A stretch of DNA of 64,000 nucleotides from DATFVA01 sp963815785 (lineage in GTDB: Bacteria; Bacteroidota; Ignavibacteria; Ignavibacteriales; Ignavibacteriaceae): NCBI GenBank assembly GCA_963815785.1, contig CAWFHZ010000016.1, positions 48,304 through 112,303 on the forward strand, read 5' to 3'. The position numbers and the translations under genes are program-made. This document shows, in pieces, positions 31,569-40,697 of this stretch. Numbering within the stretch: position 1 is the stretch's first letter; every line of letters begins with the position of its first letter. Below the pieces are notes generated by a model. The model ran no database searches, was not told the DNA's origin, and saw only the letters and a program-made list of their open reading frames with translations.

Positions 31569-32198
31569 ATGAATAAACTGCTGAAAAAAGCTTTAATCCT
31601 TGGAATAATAACTGTGGTCTATAATATTATTGAAGGGCTGGTCTCGGTTTTCTTCGGGGCAAAGGATGAAACACTTGCTCTTCTCGGTTTTGGTATAGAC
31701 AGTTTTGTAGAAGTAATTTCAGGAATAGCTATTGTTCATATGATTCTCCGGATGAAGTACTCAAAGGTAATTTCGCGGGATAAATTTGAAAGAACAGCTT
31801 TAATAATAAACGGCTCGGCTTTTTATCTGTTAACAGCAGGATTAATTGTCGGCTCAGCGTTAAATATAATTTATAACATTAAACCGGAAACCACTTTTGC
31901 GGGAATAATAATATCGGTTATATCAATTGGAACAATGTACTACCTTATGAAAGCAAAACTGAGTGTTGGCAGAGAATTGAAATCTGACGCAATAATAGCA
32001 GACGCAAACTGTACTAAAACATGTTTCTATCTTTCTTTTATCCTGCTTGCTTCAAGCGGACTTTATGAAATTTTTAAGATAGGATATTTCGATGTTTTAG
32101 GTTCACTTGGTATTGCATATTATGCATTCAAAGAGGGGAGAGAGTCATTCGAAAAATCACGCTCTGAGAATTTAAGCTGTGCCTGTGATGATGACTGA
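31569..32198 (+). CDS. Cation-efflux (CDF-like) transporter, membrane domain only
   Basis: A 209-residue protein with about six hydrophobic segments. FGIDSFVEVISG in the second helix and KSDAIIADANCTKTC in the fifth are the usual positions of CDF metal-site residues (x-x-x-D in helix 2; H/D-x-x-x-D in helix 5), with acidic and cysteine residues here. The cytoplasmic C-terminal domain of typical CDF proteins is missing; instead the tail ends in ENLSCACDDD, a possible metal-binding cluster. This shortened form is commonly labelled cation transporter. It probably moves a divalent metal. Convergent with the DUF2207 gene, 10 bp apart. Confidence 0.75.
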   Translation: MNKLLKKALILGIITVVYNIIEGLVSVFFGAKDETLALLGFGIDSFVEVISGIAIVHMILRMKYSKVISRDKFERTALIINGSAFYLLTAGLIVGSALNIIYNIKPETTFAGIIISVISIGTMYYLMKAKLSVGRELKSDAIIADANCTKTCFYLSFILLASSGLYEIFKIGYFDVLGSLGIAYYAFKEGRESFEKSRSENLSCACDDD

Positions 32199-32208
32199 TG
32201 TAAACGGA

Positions 32209-34269
32209 TTACCATCCGCCTCCGCCTCCCCCACCGCCTCCTCCTCCGGAAGAACCGCTGCTTCCTGAACTTGAGCCCGGTGCAGTTGATGATGAAGATA
32301 TTGCACCCGAAAATCCGCTGCTGAAGGATGATGTGAAACCTGATGTATCAAAACTGTTCCAGTTGGTTCCTGAATACCATGCAGGCGAATAATTTTGTTC
32401 CGCTGCTGCTTTGGCAAGTACATCGGAGAATTGTTCCGACCATTTCTGCTCAACACTTAACGCAAATGCAAACGGCAGATATTTTTCAAAAAGTTCCGGT
32501 GTCTTTTCAACGGGAGTAAGATAATTTAACCTGTCCTTTTCTGCTGTTGAAAGATACATCTTGAATCCTTCAATTTTATCGAGCATTTTTCGTCCTAGGA
32601 GAGTAGGTGCTTTCAGCAGGTGATAAAAAAGAATGTTCAGAAAAAAGATTGCCCCGACTATTATTGCTGAAACTAGTGAACCGGAAGTATAGAAAAAATA
32701 AATGCCTGCTATTTCCCCGATGACAAACGGTATTGCAAACAATGTTGAAAAGATTGCAGCTCCTACTACAGACGCTTTAAATTTTCCTCCGGAAAATACC
32801 TGCCGCCATGTTTTAGATACTGCTACTAATAGTGCTCCTACTGCTAAACTCCAGATTGATATCCAGATAAGCAGAAATACCTGTTCACCGTGACCCATAG
32901 AAATACTAAAAATTAAAAAGAAAAAGGAAATGACTACACCAATAATAAACTGCTTCCTGTTTGTGAGAAAATATGTTTTTTCAAATGAGTTCTTCAATTC
33001 TTTCTTTAAAGCACTTATCGCACTGCTGAATATTGCGTGATTTGTATTTTTTAATTCCAGTTCATATTCTTCATCTTTACCGGGATCCTCTTTAGGTATA
33101 TCTTTTATTCTGTTCTGTACAGCTGATGAGATAATGCCGGATATTTTTTTTGCAAAGAAATTATTGCTGTTCTTTAAAGTGTCCAGCTTATTTAATACAT
33201 CTTCAGCCTGGAAGTTGGAACCGTTTTTTGAAAAAGTTAGTTTTTCGGCAATCTTCTTTTCTTCTTTACTTAGTGATGCAGTATCACTTTTCAATCTTAT
33301 TAATGAATACTTTCCGTCTTCCTCTTTTATTTTAAGGTAACCTTTCACTGCCATATTAATAATTGAAGCTGCAAATGATTTATTATCAAATCCCATTCGT
33401 TCAATATATCTTACAGCAGCAGGGGAGAGGTTGTCAGGCGGAGTAAACAAAGGAATTATAACATCTTTTTCAGGATCTTTCCCGACCTTAAACCATACAA
33501 TCAGGTAGTAAAAGAAAATAATAAACAGCCCGGTAATGCCAATAATTTCACTTAAGTTATCTTCGGCAAAATAAGAGAGCTTTTGTGTGGCTGTCGGTTC
33601 TGATACAATTCCTTTAGGGAATTCAAGTACAACTGTCAATCCTTCAAACGAACGAAGAGAATTATTAGTTTCATAATTTACTTTCCCCGGTGAAAGTAGT
33701 TTTGCAGATAAATTTCTTTCTCGCGAACCCTGCCTGCCTGTGTACCCGTAAAATTTCAAATCATTTGATGAGACTCTTTCGGGAAGAGTTATTGTTGCCG
33801 AAGCTTCTTCAATCGGGAATACCCACCCGTTGCCTGTTGCATTCCAGTAAAGCTCGTCATGGTCAGGGAAGAAGCCGAGCTGCCGGTTAGTTTTGTAAAC
33901 GAGTTTGTAAGTATAATCACCGGGATCGAGATAAACATTTTTATTGCCGATATAAATTCTTATTCCGTTACTCATAGATTCCGTATGATAATCTTCAGGC
34001 TTATTGTCCCTGTAAACTCCGAGTATATTCATATCAACTACAATTTTATTACCGTAGGAATCCTTGTAGGTTGTGGGGAAATCTCTGTAGATACCTCGCT
34101 TTATATCTATTCCAAGAGCCTTCACTTTTATTGTTTCAGTCACAAGCATCGAGGCATCTTTTTGAATTACAATATCACTGTGGTAGGAGTATATTTTTTC
34201 CTGTGAGATGGCGGATAAAGAAGAAGTTAAAACCAGGATTACAGAAAAGGTGATTAAAATATTTTTCAT
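32209..34269 (-). CDS. DUF2207 domain membrane protein
   Basis: A 686-residue protein: signal peptide (TFSVILVLTSSLSAISQ), an N-terminal DUF2207 beta-domain (YSYHSDIVIQKDASMLVTET, GIYRDFPTTYKD), a membrane span at about residues 240-260 (GITGLFIIFFYYLIVWF), a cytoplasmic helical part, two or more further spans at about 470-560, and a Ser/Gly-rich tail ending in a run of glycines and a tryptophan. The tail is typical of this family. It is encoded 2 bp after lemA; the LemA-DUF2207 pair is widespread and of unknown function, with envelope or signalling roles proposed. Confidence 0.9.
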   Translation of the reverse strand: MKNILITFSVILVLTSSLSAISQEKIYSYHSDIVIQKDASMLVTETIKVKALGIDIKRGIYRDFPTTYKDSYGNKIVVDMNILGVYRDNKPEDYHTESMSNGIRIYIGNKNVYLDPGDYTYKLVYKTNRQLGFFPDHDELYWNATGNGWVFPIEEASATITLPERVSSNDLKFYGYTGRQGSRERNLSAKLLSPGKVNYETNNSLRSFEGLTVVLEFPKGIVSEPTATQKLSYFAEDNLSEIIGITGLFIIFFYYLIVWFKVGKDPEKDVIIPLFTPPDNLSPAAVRYIERMGFDNKSFAASIINMAVKGYLKIKEEDGKYSLIRLKSDTASLSKEEKKIAEKLTFSKNGSNFQAEDVLNKLDTLKNSNNFFAKKISGIISSAVQNRIKDIPKEDPGKDEEYELELKNTNHAIFSSAISALKKELKNSFEKTYFLTNRKQFIIGVVISFFFLIFSISMGHGEQVFLLIWISIWSLAVGALLVAVSKTWRQVFSGGKFKASVVGAAIFSTLFAIPFVIGEIAGIYFFYTSGSLVSAIIVGAIFFLNILFYHLLKAPTLLGRKMLDKIEGFKMYLSTAEKDRLNYLTPVEKTPELFEKYLPFAFALSVEQKWSEQFSDVLAKAAAEQNYSPAWYSGTNWNSFDTSGFTSSFSSGFSGAISSSSTAPGSSSGSSGSSGGGGGGGGGGGW

Positions 34270-34271
34270 TT

Positions 34272-34820
34272 TCAGCTTAAACCAACCTTCGGGGTATCTC
34301 GTTCTGTGGCTAACGAAATTTCGAAGAATTCCTCTTTCTTGAAATTAAAAACCAATGCAATAATATTTGAAGGAAAAGATTCAACCTGCGTGTTGTAATC
34401 TCTTACAGCCCCGTTATAATATCTTCTTGCAAACTGTATCTGGTCTTCAACTTCAGTTAATTGTTCCTGAAGTTTAAGAAAATTCTGATTGGCTTTTAGG
34501 TCGGGATAATTTTCAACAACTGCAAACAGATTTTTAAGCATTCCCGATAATTCTGATTCCGGCTGTGCTTTTTCCCCGGGTGAGTTAAGCTGCATGGTTC
34601 TTGCTCTCTGACTGGTTATTTTCTGCAGAAGATCTTTTTCATAGTTACTGTATCCGCTTACTGTATCAACAAGATTAGGTATAAGATCGTATCGTCTTTT
34701 AAGCTGAACATCAATTCCGCTCCACGCTTCTCTAACAATATTCTTTTGTTTAATAAACCGGTTGTATATAAAAACAAACCAGAGAATTATAAATGCAATT
34801 AATATAACGGCTATTATCAT
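34272..34820 (-). CDS. lemA: LemA family protein
   Basis: A 182-residue protein with one N-terminal membrane helix (IIAVILIAFIILWFVFIYNR) and a helical domain with the LemA motifs (NIVREAWSGIDVQLKRRYDL, then PNLVDTVSGY, ENYPDLKANQNFLKLQEQL, and ARRYYNGAVRDYNTQVESFP). Length is standard for the family. It precedes and is probably co-translated with the DUF2207 gene. LemA proteins have no established biochemical function. Confidence 0.95.
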   Translation of the reverse strand: MIIAVILIAFIILWFVFIYNRFIKQKNIVREAWSGIDVQLKRRYDLIPNLVDTVSGYSNYEKDLLQKITSQRARTMQLNSPGEKAQPESELSGMLKNLFAVVENYPDLKANQNFLKLQEQLTEVEDQIQFARRYYNGAVRDYNTQVESFPSNIIALVFNFKKEEFFEISLATERDTPKVGLS

Positions 34821-35514
34821 TTTAAAATTTCAGTCCCGGAATTAAGATTATAATTAAGAGTAATAGAATATAATCAGAAAACTTTACAGTTTGAAAATTA
34901 ATAGCATGAAAGAATTCTGTGCTTTCCAAAATGCTGTTTAAGCACCTGTCATTTACTCCTATGCCGGCCAGGTTTGGCAGAATGACATAAGTTGCTCATT
35001 GTCATTTCGATCCCGGTTTATCGGGAGAGATTTCTCATCCTGTTAAACCAGGGATTCGAAATGCCACAAACACTGAATGTCATTTCGAGCCTGCCTATGC
35101 CGGTAGGCAGGTTTAACGAGAAATCTCCTCCTCAAATGTTTTTCTCTTTCCCCGCACATTAAAAGAATTGTGCCGTCATTTAATGTTAAAGAATTCTGTG
35201 CCTTCCAAACTTATAATTGAAAATTGATAGTTGATAACCTGACTGCCGTCAGGCAAGTTTGAAAATTCTTAATTATTAATTGTTCATCGTTAATTGTTCA
35301 TCAAGTGCTGTCATTTCGACTTGGCTGCCGGTAAGGCAGTTTCCGATTTATCGGGAGAGAAATCTCATCCTCAAATGTTTTTCTCTTTCCCCGCACATTA
35401 AAAGAATTGTGCCGTCATTTAATGTTAAAGAATTCTGTGCCTTCCAAACTTATAATTGAAAATTGATAGTTGTCAACCTGACTGCCGTCAGGCAAGTTTG
35501 ATAATTAATAATTG
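34821..35514. repeat. Repeat island 1 (694 bp, no gene)
   Basis: Contains copies of a short element with TCATTTCGA at one end and GAGA(A)ATCTC at the other, near 35001-35040, 35079-35130 and 35310-35370. The inside differs: a TCCCGGTTTATCGGGA palindrome in one, a CTGCC...GGCAG palindrome in another. A 133-bp direct repeat is listed separately. No coding sequence is supported. Confidence 0.7.
35130..35501. repeat. 133-bp direct repeat (35130-35262 and 35369-35501)
   Basis: The two copies, 239 bp apart, begin CCTCAAATGTTTTTCTC and end CAAGTTTGA, and differ at only a couple of bases. Each contains the small hairpin CCTGAC-TGCC-GTCAGG. A further copy of the same hairpin unit, in another setting, is at about 45659-45685. 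Confidence 0.75.
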
Positions 35515-36111
35515 TTAATTTACAATTGTTAACTCGTTAACCCATACAAGCTCACATGCACCCCCGCCGGTATCATCTCTTCTGAGGGAGCTCTCCCAGT
35601 GAAATCCGCCTTTGCCTTTAACAGCAACAAGAAAACCTTTCATCTCTATTATACATCCTTTATAAAGTTTGTCCAGGGTTTTTTCAATTTTATCATTTGC
35701 GGGGATGATGTGCATATTTGCACTATGTGTGCTTATTTCAGAAGCGGGTATTATGAGTGTCTTGGCTTTCCAGTGATACCACCTGTTACTCTGACTGATT
35801 TCCAGTCCGTCTATTATTACCTGGTTAGACATCTGACCCCAGCCCAAAGCAAGATCCATCGGGGACAAATCACTTGCTTCTCCAATTGAAAAACTGTTTG
35901 TGCTTAATACAAAAGCTTTTATGCTGAAGCTTGCAAGAGGTGTAATTGTAAAATCATCTTTCTGCCAGCTGACAGGATTATTAACTGTCACCTGCACAGG
36001 ATCATCCGGTGCAAGTATGCCCGGAGGATGCTTTAATTCTTTCTCAGGCCAGAAGCTGTAAACCGCTATCGCAGTGATGAGAACTAAAAGGAAAATAAGA
36101 AATTTCTTCAT
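35515..36111 (-). CDS. Hypothetical membrane-anchored protein
   Basis: A 198-residue protein with an N-terminal membrane helix (KFLIFLLVLITAIAVYSF) and no lipobox. The rest looks globular and periplasmic. The segments FSIKAFVLSTNSF, DLALGWGQMSNQ, WYHWKAKTLIIP and GFHWESSLRRDDTGGGACE are distinctive and rich in Trp and His, as in conserved domains, but no known family was recognised. Its neighbours (repeat island upstream on the plus strand side, lipocalin on the other) give no functional hint. Start chosen at the only ATG before the hydrophobic helix. Confidence 0.7.
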   Translation of the reverse strand: MKKFLIFLLVLITAIAVYSFWPEKELKHPPGILAPDDPVQVTVNNPVSWQKDDFTITPLASFSIKAFVLSTNSFSIGEASDLSPMDLALGWGQMSNQVIIDGLEISQSNRWYHWKAKTLIIPASEISTHSANMHIIPANDKIEKTLDKLYKGCIIEMKGFLVAVKGKGGFHWESSLRRDDTGGGACELVWVNELTIVN

Positions 36112-36277
36112 TTCATAAATTATTTTTCCTCCCTTAACTGCACAAATGAAATGCCAGCTGCTAAGTAAAACCAGGGAATAATATTTTTAATCTTAATTGC
36201 TGATATGTATTCCAAATACGCAATTATTACCACAGGTGCCGGTTAAATAGCTGCAAATTCCGGAAATAATCAAAAAC

Positions 36278-36808
36278 TCAGTCCTGCAGAGTCATTACAA
36301 AATCATTTGGATTATAACCATTCTTCCTGAGAATATTGTAAGCTTCATTAAGCTTTTCTTCAGGCAGCTGTTTCGTACGGCTGAGTATCCATCCGTATTT
36401 ACGGTTTGGAGTACCGATAACCGCGTAATCATAATCATCACTAAGCCCTATTATCCAGTAATCTCCCCAGAAAAGATTTATCCCGAAAATGCTTACAAAA
36501 CTGACTTCAAGTTTTGAATTGGATTTTTTATCTGCAACTTTTGCAATACCCTCCGATGTATTCATTTCACCATCTTCTTCTCTGCAGCTGTTTACAACTT
36601 TAATAGTTCCGTCTTCATTTAGGGAATAATTTGCTGTTGTATTGCCAGTGCAGTTCTTCTGAAAGCGATTCGGAATTTTAGCTATTTCATACCACAGACC
36701 AATATACCTTTTAAGATCTACATGGTTAACAGTTACAGGTTCCGTGTTTTCATCCTGTGCCATAATATTAATTGAAAGTATTAAAAAAATTACCATTATT
36801 GATTTCAT
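36278..36808 (-). CDS. blc: Bacterial lipocalin
   Basis: A 176-residue protein with a signal peptide (KSIMVIFLILSINIMAQ) and the lipocalin fold motifs: GLWYEIAKIPNRFQKNC at the first strand, GTIKVVNSCREEDGE, and YAVIGTPNRKYGWILSRTKQ near the end. Length and motifs match Blc-type lipocalins, which bind fatty acids or lysophospholipids at the outer membrane. There is no lipobox cysteine, so it is probably periplasmic rather than lipid-anchored. Monocistronic by spacing. Confidence 0.93.
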   Translation of the reverse strand: MKSIMVIFLILSINIMAQDENTEPVTVNHVDLKRYIGLWYEIAKIPNRFQKNCTGNTTANYSLNEDGTIKVVNSCREEDGEMNTSEGIAKVADKKSNSKLEVSFVSIFGINLFWGDYWIIGLSDDYDYAVIGTPNRKYGWILSRTKQLPEEKLNEAYNILRKNGYNPNDFVMTLQD

Positions 36809-37194
36809 ACAAATTGTTCTTCATTAATTAATAAAAGATTTTAGCTTACATCAGTTAAACACAATCAGTGCAAAAAAAATTCCATTACATTGTAAAAATA
36901 AAGAAATTCAGGTTGGAAAATTTATTAATGATTTTAATCACGGTAATTGATCATTATTATTATACCTTTGCAGCAGATTTAATAATAATTATAAGGTGTA
37001 CGATGAGATTAGTCTTTACAGAATTTGTTGTACTTTTAGCCGGTGGATTAAGGAAAACGGAAGGCATTTAATTTGAGAGCGCTACTGATTTCTTTGGTTG
37101 CCGGCGCCGATTTTTGAATATAATTTTCCATACATAATATCATAGTAATTGCCCCTTGTAATGAGGGGTTTTTACTTTTTATACACTCGGGGTG
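36809..37194. other. Intergenic region with a plus-strand terminator-like hairpin
   Basis: No gene is supported in these 386 bp. A short ATG frame at 37001-37069 with AAGGTG before it encodes a 22-residue peptide (MRLVFTEFVVLLAGG...), whose start recalls the N-terminus of dihydrofolate-reductase-like proteins; it may be a relic. The hairpin at 37152-37168 lies downstream. Confidence 0.4.
37152..37180 (+). terminator. Possible rho-independent terminator
   Basis: CCCCT (37152-37156) and AGGGG (37164-37168) with loop TGTAATG, followed by TTTTTTACTTTTT. The T-run is on the plus strand, so it would end a rightward transcript, yet no rightward gene is recognised immediately upstream. Confidence 0.55.
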
Positions 37195-37470
37195 TTAACC
37201 CAGGTTTTTAAATATCCTGGAAATAAATGGAAGTATGAAACCTATGGATGCGATTAAAACCTCTTTGGTTCCAAAAACGAATGCGTGGCTGATGCCTGAG
37301 AAATGCATAAATGTTTCTATTAAAAAAAGAAAAAACATAAAAAAAGCAAACCCGGTAATGCCTGCATAAAATGGCTCTATAAAATAATTATATGCTGATG
37401 ATTTAACTGTTACTGATGTGCTCCCTTTTTTGTTTATAATTTTGGAATAGATCCGTAAAATTGCTTCCAT
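37195..37470 (-). CDS. Small hypothetical membrane protein
   Basis: A 91-residue protein with two hydrophobic segments (GITGFAFFMFFLFLIETF and VLIASIGFILPFISRIF) and a basic N-terminus. No family recognised. The composition is that of a real membrane protein, but the ribosome binding site is weak and there is no conserved context, so the call is moderate. Confidence 0.5.
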   Translation of the reverse strand: MEAILRIYSKIINKKGSTSVTVKSSAYNYFIEPFYAGITGFAFFMFFLFLIETFMHFSGISHAFVFGTKEVLIASIGFILPFISRIFKNLG

Positions 37471-37792
37471 ATTATCTAATCCCTATCCTGTCGGTAAATA
37501 GTTTCTGTAATTGAAAATTTAAGATACATAGTAAACAGTTCATCGTATGTGACAATTTTACAGCATCCTGATATTTGTGATTTTTATTAATAGTTAATAG
37601 ATCCTCATTGAAGCATTTCATTCTTAGTAGTGTCCTCGTTTAACTTTGAATGTGAAAATCTTTCAGTTGAACAAATTCACAAAGTCTCGAATCATTTTAA
37701 ATTTACGGCACTGTATCATCTTTTTTGTTTGGTCATTTGTTATCGTTAAACTATTTTAGATAACTTTTTATTATTAAGGTTGCAGAATATTC
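37471..37792. other. Upstream region of wecB
   Basis: No gene seen in 322 bp. An inverted repeat GTTATC (37739-37744) / GATAAC (37759-37764) lies about 30 bp before the wecB start and could be an operator or part of the promoter region. There is no clear Shine-Dalgarno sequence before wecB. Confidence 0.4.
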
Positions 37793-38893
37793 ATGACAAA
37801 ACCATTGAAGATCATCTCAGTAGTAGGGGCGCGCCCCAACTTTATGAAAATAGCGCCGATACACCGGGAATTTCTTAAACATAAAGATGTGGTTAATAAC
37901 CTTGTCTGCCATACAGGTCAGCATTATGATGAAAAGATGTCCGAAGTTTTCTTCAGGGATCTTGAACTGCCCGAGCCTGATTTTTATCTCGGTGCAGGTT
38001 CCGGGTCTCACGCAGAACAGACAGCCAAAGTTATGATTGAGTTTGAGAAAGTTGTTCTGGCCGAAAAACCTGACCTCGTAATCGTGGTTGGAGATGTTAA
38101 TTCAACTATTGCCTGCAGCCTGGTTGCCGTAAAACTTGGAATTAAAGTGGCGCACGTTGAAGCAGGTTTAAGATCTTTCGACAGGACAATGCCGGAAGAA
38201 ATAAACAGGATTCTGACCGATTCAATTTCTGATTACCTTTTCATTACAGAAGAGAGCGGTATAAAGAATCTTGAAAAGGAGGGAGTGGATAAAGAGAAAG
38301 TATTCTTTGTCGGTAACGTAATGATAGACAGCCTCGTTCATTTTCTCGGCAAAGCGGATAAATCCGGAATAATGGAATCGTTAAAAGTTAAAGCCGGTGA
38401 ATTTGTCCTCGTAACACTTCATCGTCCTTCAAATGTTGATTCCGTGGAAACTCTTAAAGAGATAATTGATTTACTGAATTTTATAGCTGATAAAGCAAAT
38501 GTTATATTTCCTGTTCATCCAAGAACAATAAAGAATATTACATCAGCCGGGTTACTGGGTAAAATAAATAAAAACCTTATTCTTACTGAACCGGTTGGTT
38601 ATATTGATTTTCTTTCTTTGATAAAGAATGCGCGGCTTATAATAACCGACAGCGGCGGTATCCAGGAGGAATCAACGTATCTTGGCGTTCAATGTATTAC
38701 CGTAAGGGACAATACTGAAAGACCAATCACTGTTAAACTCGGTACTAACCAGCTGATAGGAACCGATCTGAATAAAGTTAAAGCTGCTGCAATGAGTATT
38801 TTGAACGGAAACATTAAAAAGGGTTCGGTACCTCCGCTATGGGATGGACATGCTTCCGGACGTATAGTAGATATTATCCTTAACAATCTTTAG
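37793..38893 (+). CDS. wecB: UDP-N-acetylglucosamine 2-epimerase (non-hydrolysing)
   Basis: A 366-residue cytoplasmic enzyme of standard length that interconverts UDP-GlcNAc and UDP-ManNAc. Hallmarks are VVGARPNFMKIAPI at the N-terminus, HTGQHYDEKMSEVFF, VVGDVNSTIACSLVA, HVEAGLRSFDRTMPEEINR (catalytic Glu and Asp positions), VTLHRPSNVD (active-site His), and ITDSGGIQEES near the C-terminus, which binds the nucleotide. It stands alone, about 7.7 kb before the polysaccharide locus and separated by repeat islands. UDP-ManNAc would feed the TagA/WecG-like transferase at 58657. Confidence 0.96.
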   Translation: MTKPLKIISVVGARPNFMKIAPIHREFLKHKDVVNNLVCHTGQHYDEKMSEVFFRDLELPEPDFYLGAGSGSHAEQTAKVMIEFEKVVLAEKPDLVIVVGDVNSTIACSLVAVKLGIKVAHVEAGLRSFDRTMPEEINRILTDSISDYLFITEESGIKNLEKEGVDKEKVFFVGNVMIDSLVHFLGKADKSGIMESLKVKAGEFVLVTLHRPSNVDSVETLKEIIDLLNFIADKANVIFPVHPRTIKNITSAGLLGKINKNLILTEPVGYIDFLSLIKNARLIITDSGGIQEESTYLGVQCITVRDNTERPITVKLGTNQLIGTDLNKVKAAAMSILNGNIKKGSVPPLWDGHASGRIVDIILNNL

Positions 38894-39836
38894 AAATATT
38901 TAATAAGATTTCTCTCCCGACTTGTCGGGATTCGAAATGACACCTCTTTTACTCCCGCTTGCCTCATCCGAATGAAATGAAGAAAGGTCATTCCTCTAAA
39001 ACCCTCGCACATAAAAAGAATTGCGAATAAAAATTTTATGAAGCGAAACGTTAAAAGATAAATTCTGTTTGACCCCGCCCTGGCGGGGGAGTTTATTTAT
39101 CTTAGTGAAGCGGAATAAAATTTTAGCAATTATTTTTCGGTGCATGTTCTTTTGTAACTTTTCTTGCGCCAAGAAAAGTTAGTCTAAAATCATAAATTAA
39201 TTGATTATGAATAATAACTTTTATTAACATATTATAGATTTCTCACCCCGATGAACCTGCCTACCGGTTTACCTCGCTGAGCCTTGGCGAAGCGGATAGG
39301 CCGGATTGTTAATTGCTGATTGTTAATTTTTAATTATAAATTATTCATCTCTCCGCCTCTGGCGGAAGATATCTTTTCCTGGGGAGTAAGATCTCTCCCG
39401 TTGGTCGAAATGGCTGCAATTAGTACCCGTCATTTCGAAGGAGGAACGACTGCCTGTCCGCCTCTGGCAGAAGAAATCTAATGTCCAAAAAGATTTCTCT
39501 CCCGATAAACCGGGATCGAAATGACTGAAGAAACAGGGTGATCTTATCGACAACTCTGCCAGAGACAAACAGGCTCCGGAAGGAGACATCCTAAACACCC
39601 ATACAATATTCCCCGTCCTTTTCCGCAAACAGCCCTCTATTTGTGGCATTATTTTCGCTTTTTAATAGCTGATTAAAATTTTTCCTGTGCTGCAACAGGC
39701 TGAAATTCAGAATATTTTCAGAAAAATGCATTTTTACTCAATTTACATTTACTGAACACTTCCAATTTTATCCTGCAGCAAGGTAAATATTACAAGTTGG
39801 AATCTGACCAAATTATTAACAATCAGGAATACTGAT
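38894..39836. repeat. Repeat island 2 (943 bp, no gene)
   Basis: Holds an inverted copy of the TCATTTCGA element near 38907-38942, B-element copy 1 (38988-39182), a second inverted TCATTTCGA element near 39495-39525, and GC-rich palindromes such as TCCGCCTCTGGCGGA near 39352-39366 and 39458-39472. Short minus-strand ORFs here read through palindromes and are not coding. The last 150 bp before 39837 are AT-rich and probably hold the promoter of the next gene. Confidence 0.65.
38988..39182 (+). repeat. B-element, copy 1 (without insertions)
   Basis: An about 190-bp unit running from TCATTCCTCTAAAACCCTC to a perfect 11-bp hairpin AACTTTTCTTG-CGC-CAAGAAAAGTT at the right end (near 39157-39181). 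Internal landmarks are AAGCGAAACGTTAAAAG and a GACCCCGCCC...GGCGGGG palindrome. Two further copies are at 42675-42929 and 45763-45940. This copy has the uninterrupted sequence at both sites where copy 2 carries extra palindromes. Confidence 0.75.
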
Positions 39837-40241
39837 ATGAAAAAATGGTTCTTTTTAACGCCTCTGTTTCTGCTGACTATTCTCAGCTATACCGGGTGCA
39901 GTTCTTCTGTTGGTACACAGATTACCTTCAGGAACCTCGCATCTAATGCAGTTTATGTAAACTTCCGGGCGAACGTTATTAATGTACCTGCCGGACAAAC
40001 TGTGTTAATTAAGGATGTCCCCAAAGGAATGTTCGATTATAACACTACCTATGAAGTCCCTGCAAATTCAACTGCTTCAGCTGCACAAGGAGATGTCTCC
40101 GGTACAATTACCATCGCCGGATCAGGAACAAAAATTCTGATTCTCTATTCAAGTACCTTCGTTGATGGTACTTATACAGTTTATGCAACTTACTCTACTA
40201 ATGAAGATCAGACAGTAGTAACAAGTCCTACTGGTCCCTAG
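39837..40241 (+). CDS. Hypothetical lipoprotein
   Basis: A 134-residue protein with a lipoprotein-type signal (TPLFLLTILSYTGC, lipid-modified Cys at about residue 21). The mature part is small, beta-rich and Thr/Ser-rich (TQITFRNLASNAVYVNF, GQTVLIKDVPKGMFDY, TYEVPANSTASAAQGD), suggesting an immunoglobulin-like or beta-sandwich fold. No family recognised. A long imperfect hairpin starts 18 bp after the stop. It has no operon partner. Confidence 0.7.
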   Translation: MKKWFFLTPLFLLTILSYTGCSSSVGTQITFRNLASNAVYVNFRANVINVPAGQTVLIKDVPKGMFDYNTTYEVPANSTASAAQGDVSGTITIAGSGTKILILYSSTFVDGTYTVYATYSTNEDQTVVTSPTGP

Positions 40242-40697
40242 TTGAGCAGAAAAATTTAAATACCCCGGCCGTTACTGCGGGTTTCTGATATCTCCCTGCA
40301 GACTGGCCGGAAGGGGTATATCTTCAGCAGTTCCTTTAAGTTAAAGTAATTATTACACCCGCATGTCATATTTATTCAATCCTTATTTCCTCACAGCCCT
40401 CATTTTTTTCCGGCATAGCCTTTTTCTGCACTTGCAGCGGTAAGTAAATAATAATAAATTTGGCATTGAGTTTGTTTTCAACAGAAGTGTTTTTTGAATA
40501 GCAGGAACTTCCGGTTGAAGACATTAAGGGAGTTTAGTTGAGTACCCGGGCGGCATCCCACGAACAAGACTCGCTTTTTGTAATCATTTCATACGGTTAT
40601 TATATCCGGAGTGATGCAGGATACTGGTTTATTTACGGCTGGGTGTCAATATTGTTATTATCATTTTTATTTTTCTCAAAATAGGTTCAGCAGCATT
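40242..40697. other. Intergenic region with hairpin
   Basis: No gene is supported. It contains the imperfect hairpin listed at 40260-40319 and an AT-rich segment that probably holds the promoter of the next gene. An in-frame ATG at 40611 exists, but the signal peptide of the next protein starts at 40698. Confidence 0.4.
40260..40319. other. Long imperfect inverted repeat (60 bp)
   Basis: ATACCCC-GGCC (40260-40270) pairs with GGCC (40305-40308) and GGGGTAT (40313-40319), and inside it CTGCGGG pairs with CCCTGCAG. This gives a branched or bulged stem of about 20 pairs. It is directly after a lipoprotein gene, but no T-run follows, so it may be a processed 3' end or a short mobile palindrome rather than a terminator. 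Confidence 0.5.

Noticed and set aside
36868..37071. 67-codon plus-strand ORF with a terminator-like hairpin downstream
   Set aside because: Composition is unlike the neighbouring genes, the first ATG has no ribosome binding site, and only the last 22 codons look like a protein start. Left as a possible relic in the intergenic entry.
39341..39649. Minus-strand ORF of 102 codons
   Set aside because: It lies wholly in repeat island 2, reads through TCATTTCGA elements and GC-rich palindromes, and has no protein-like hydrophobic pattern or ribosome binding site.
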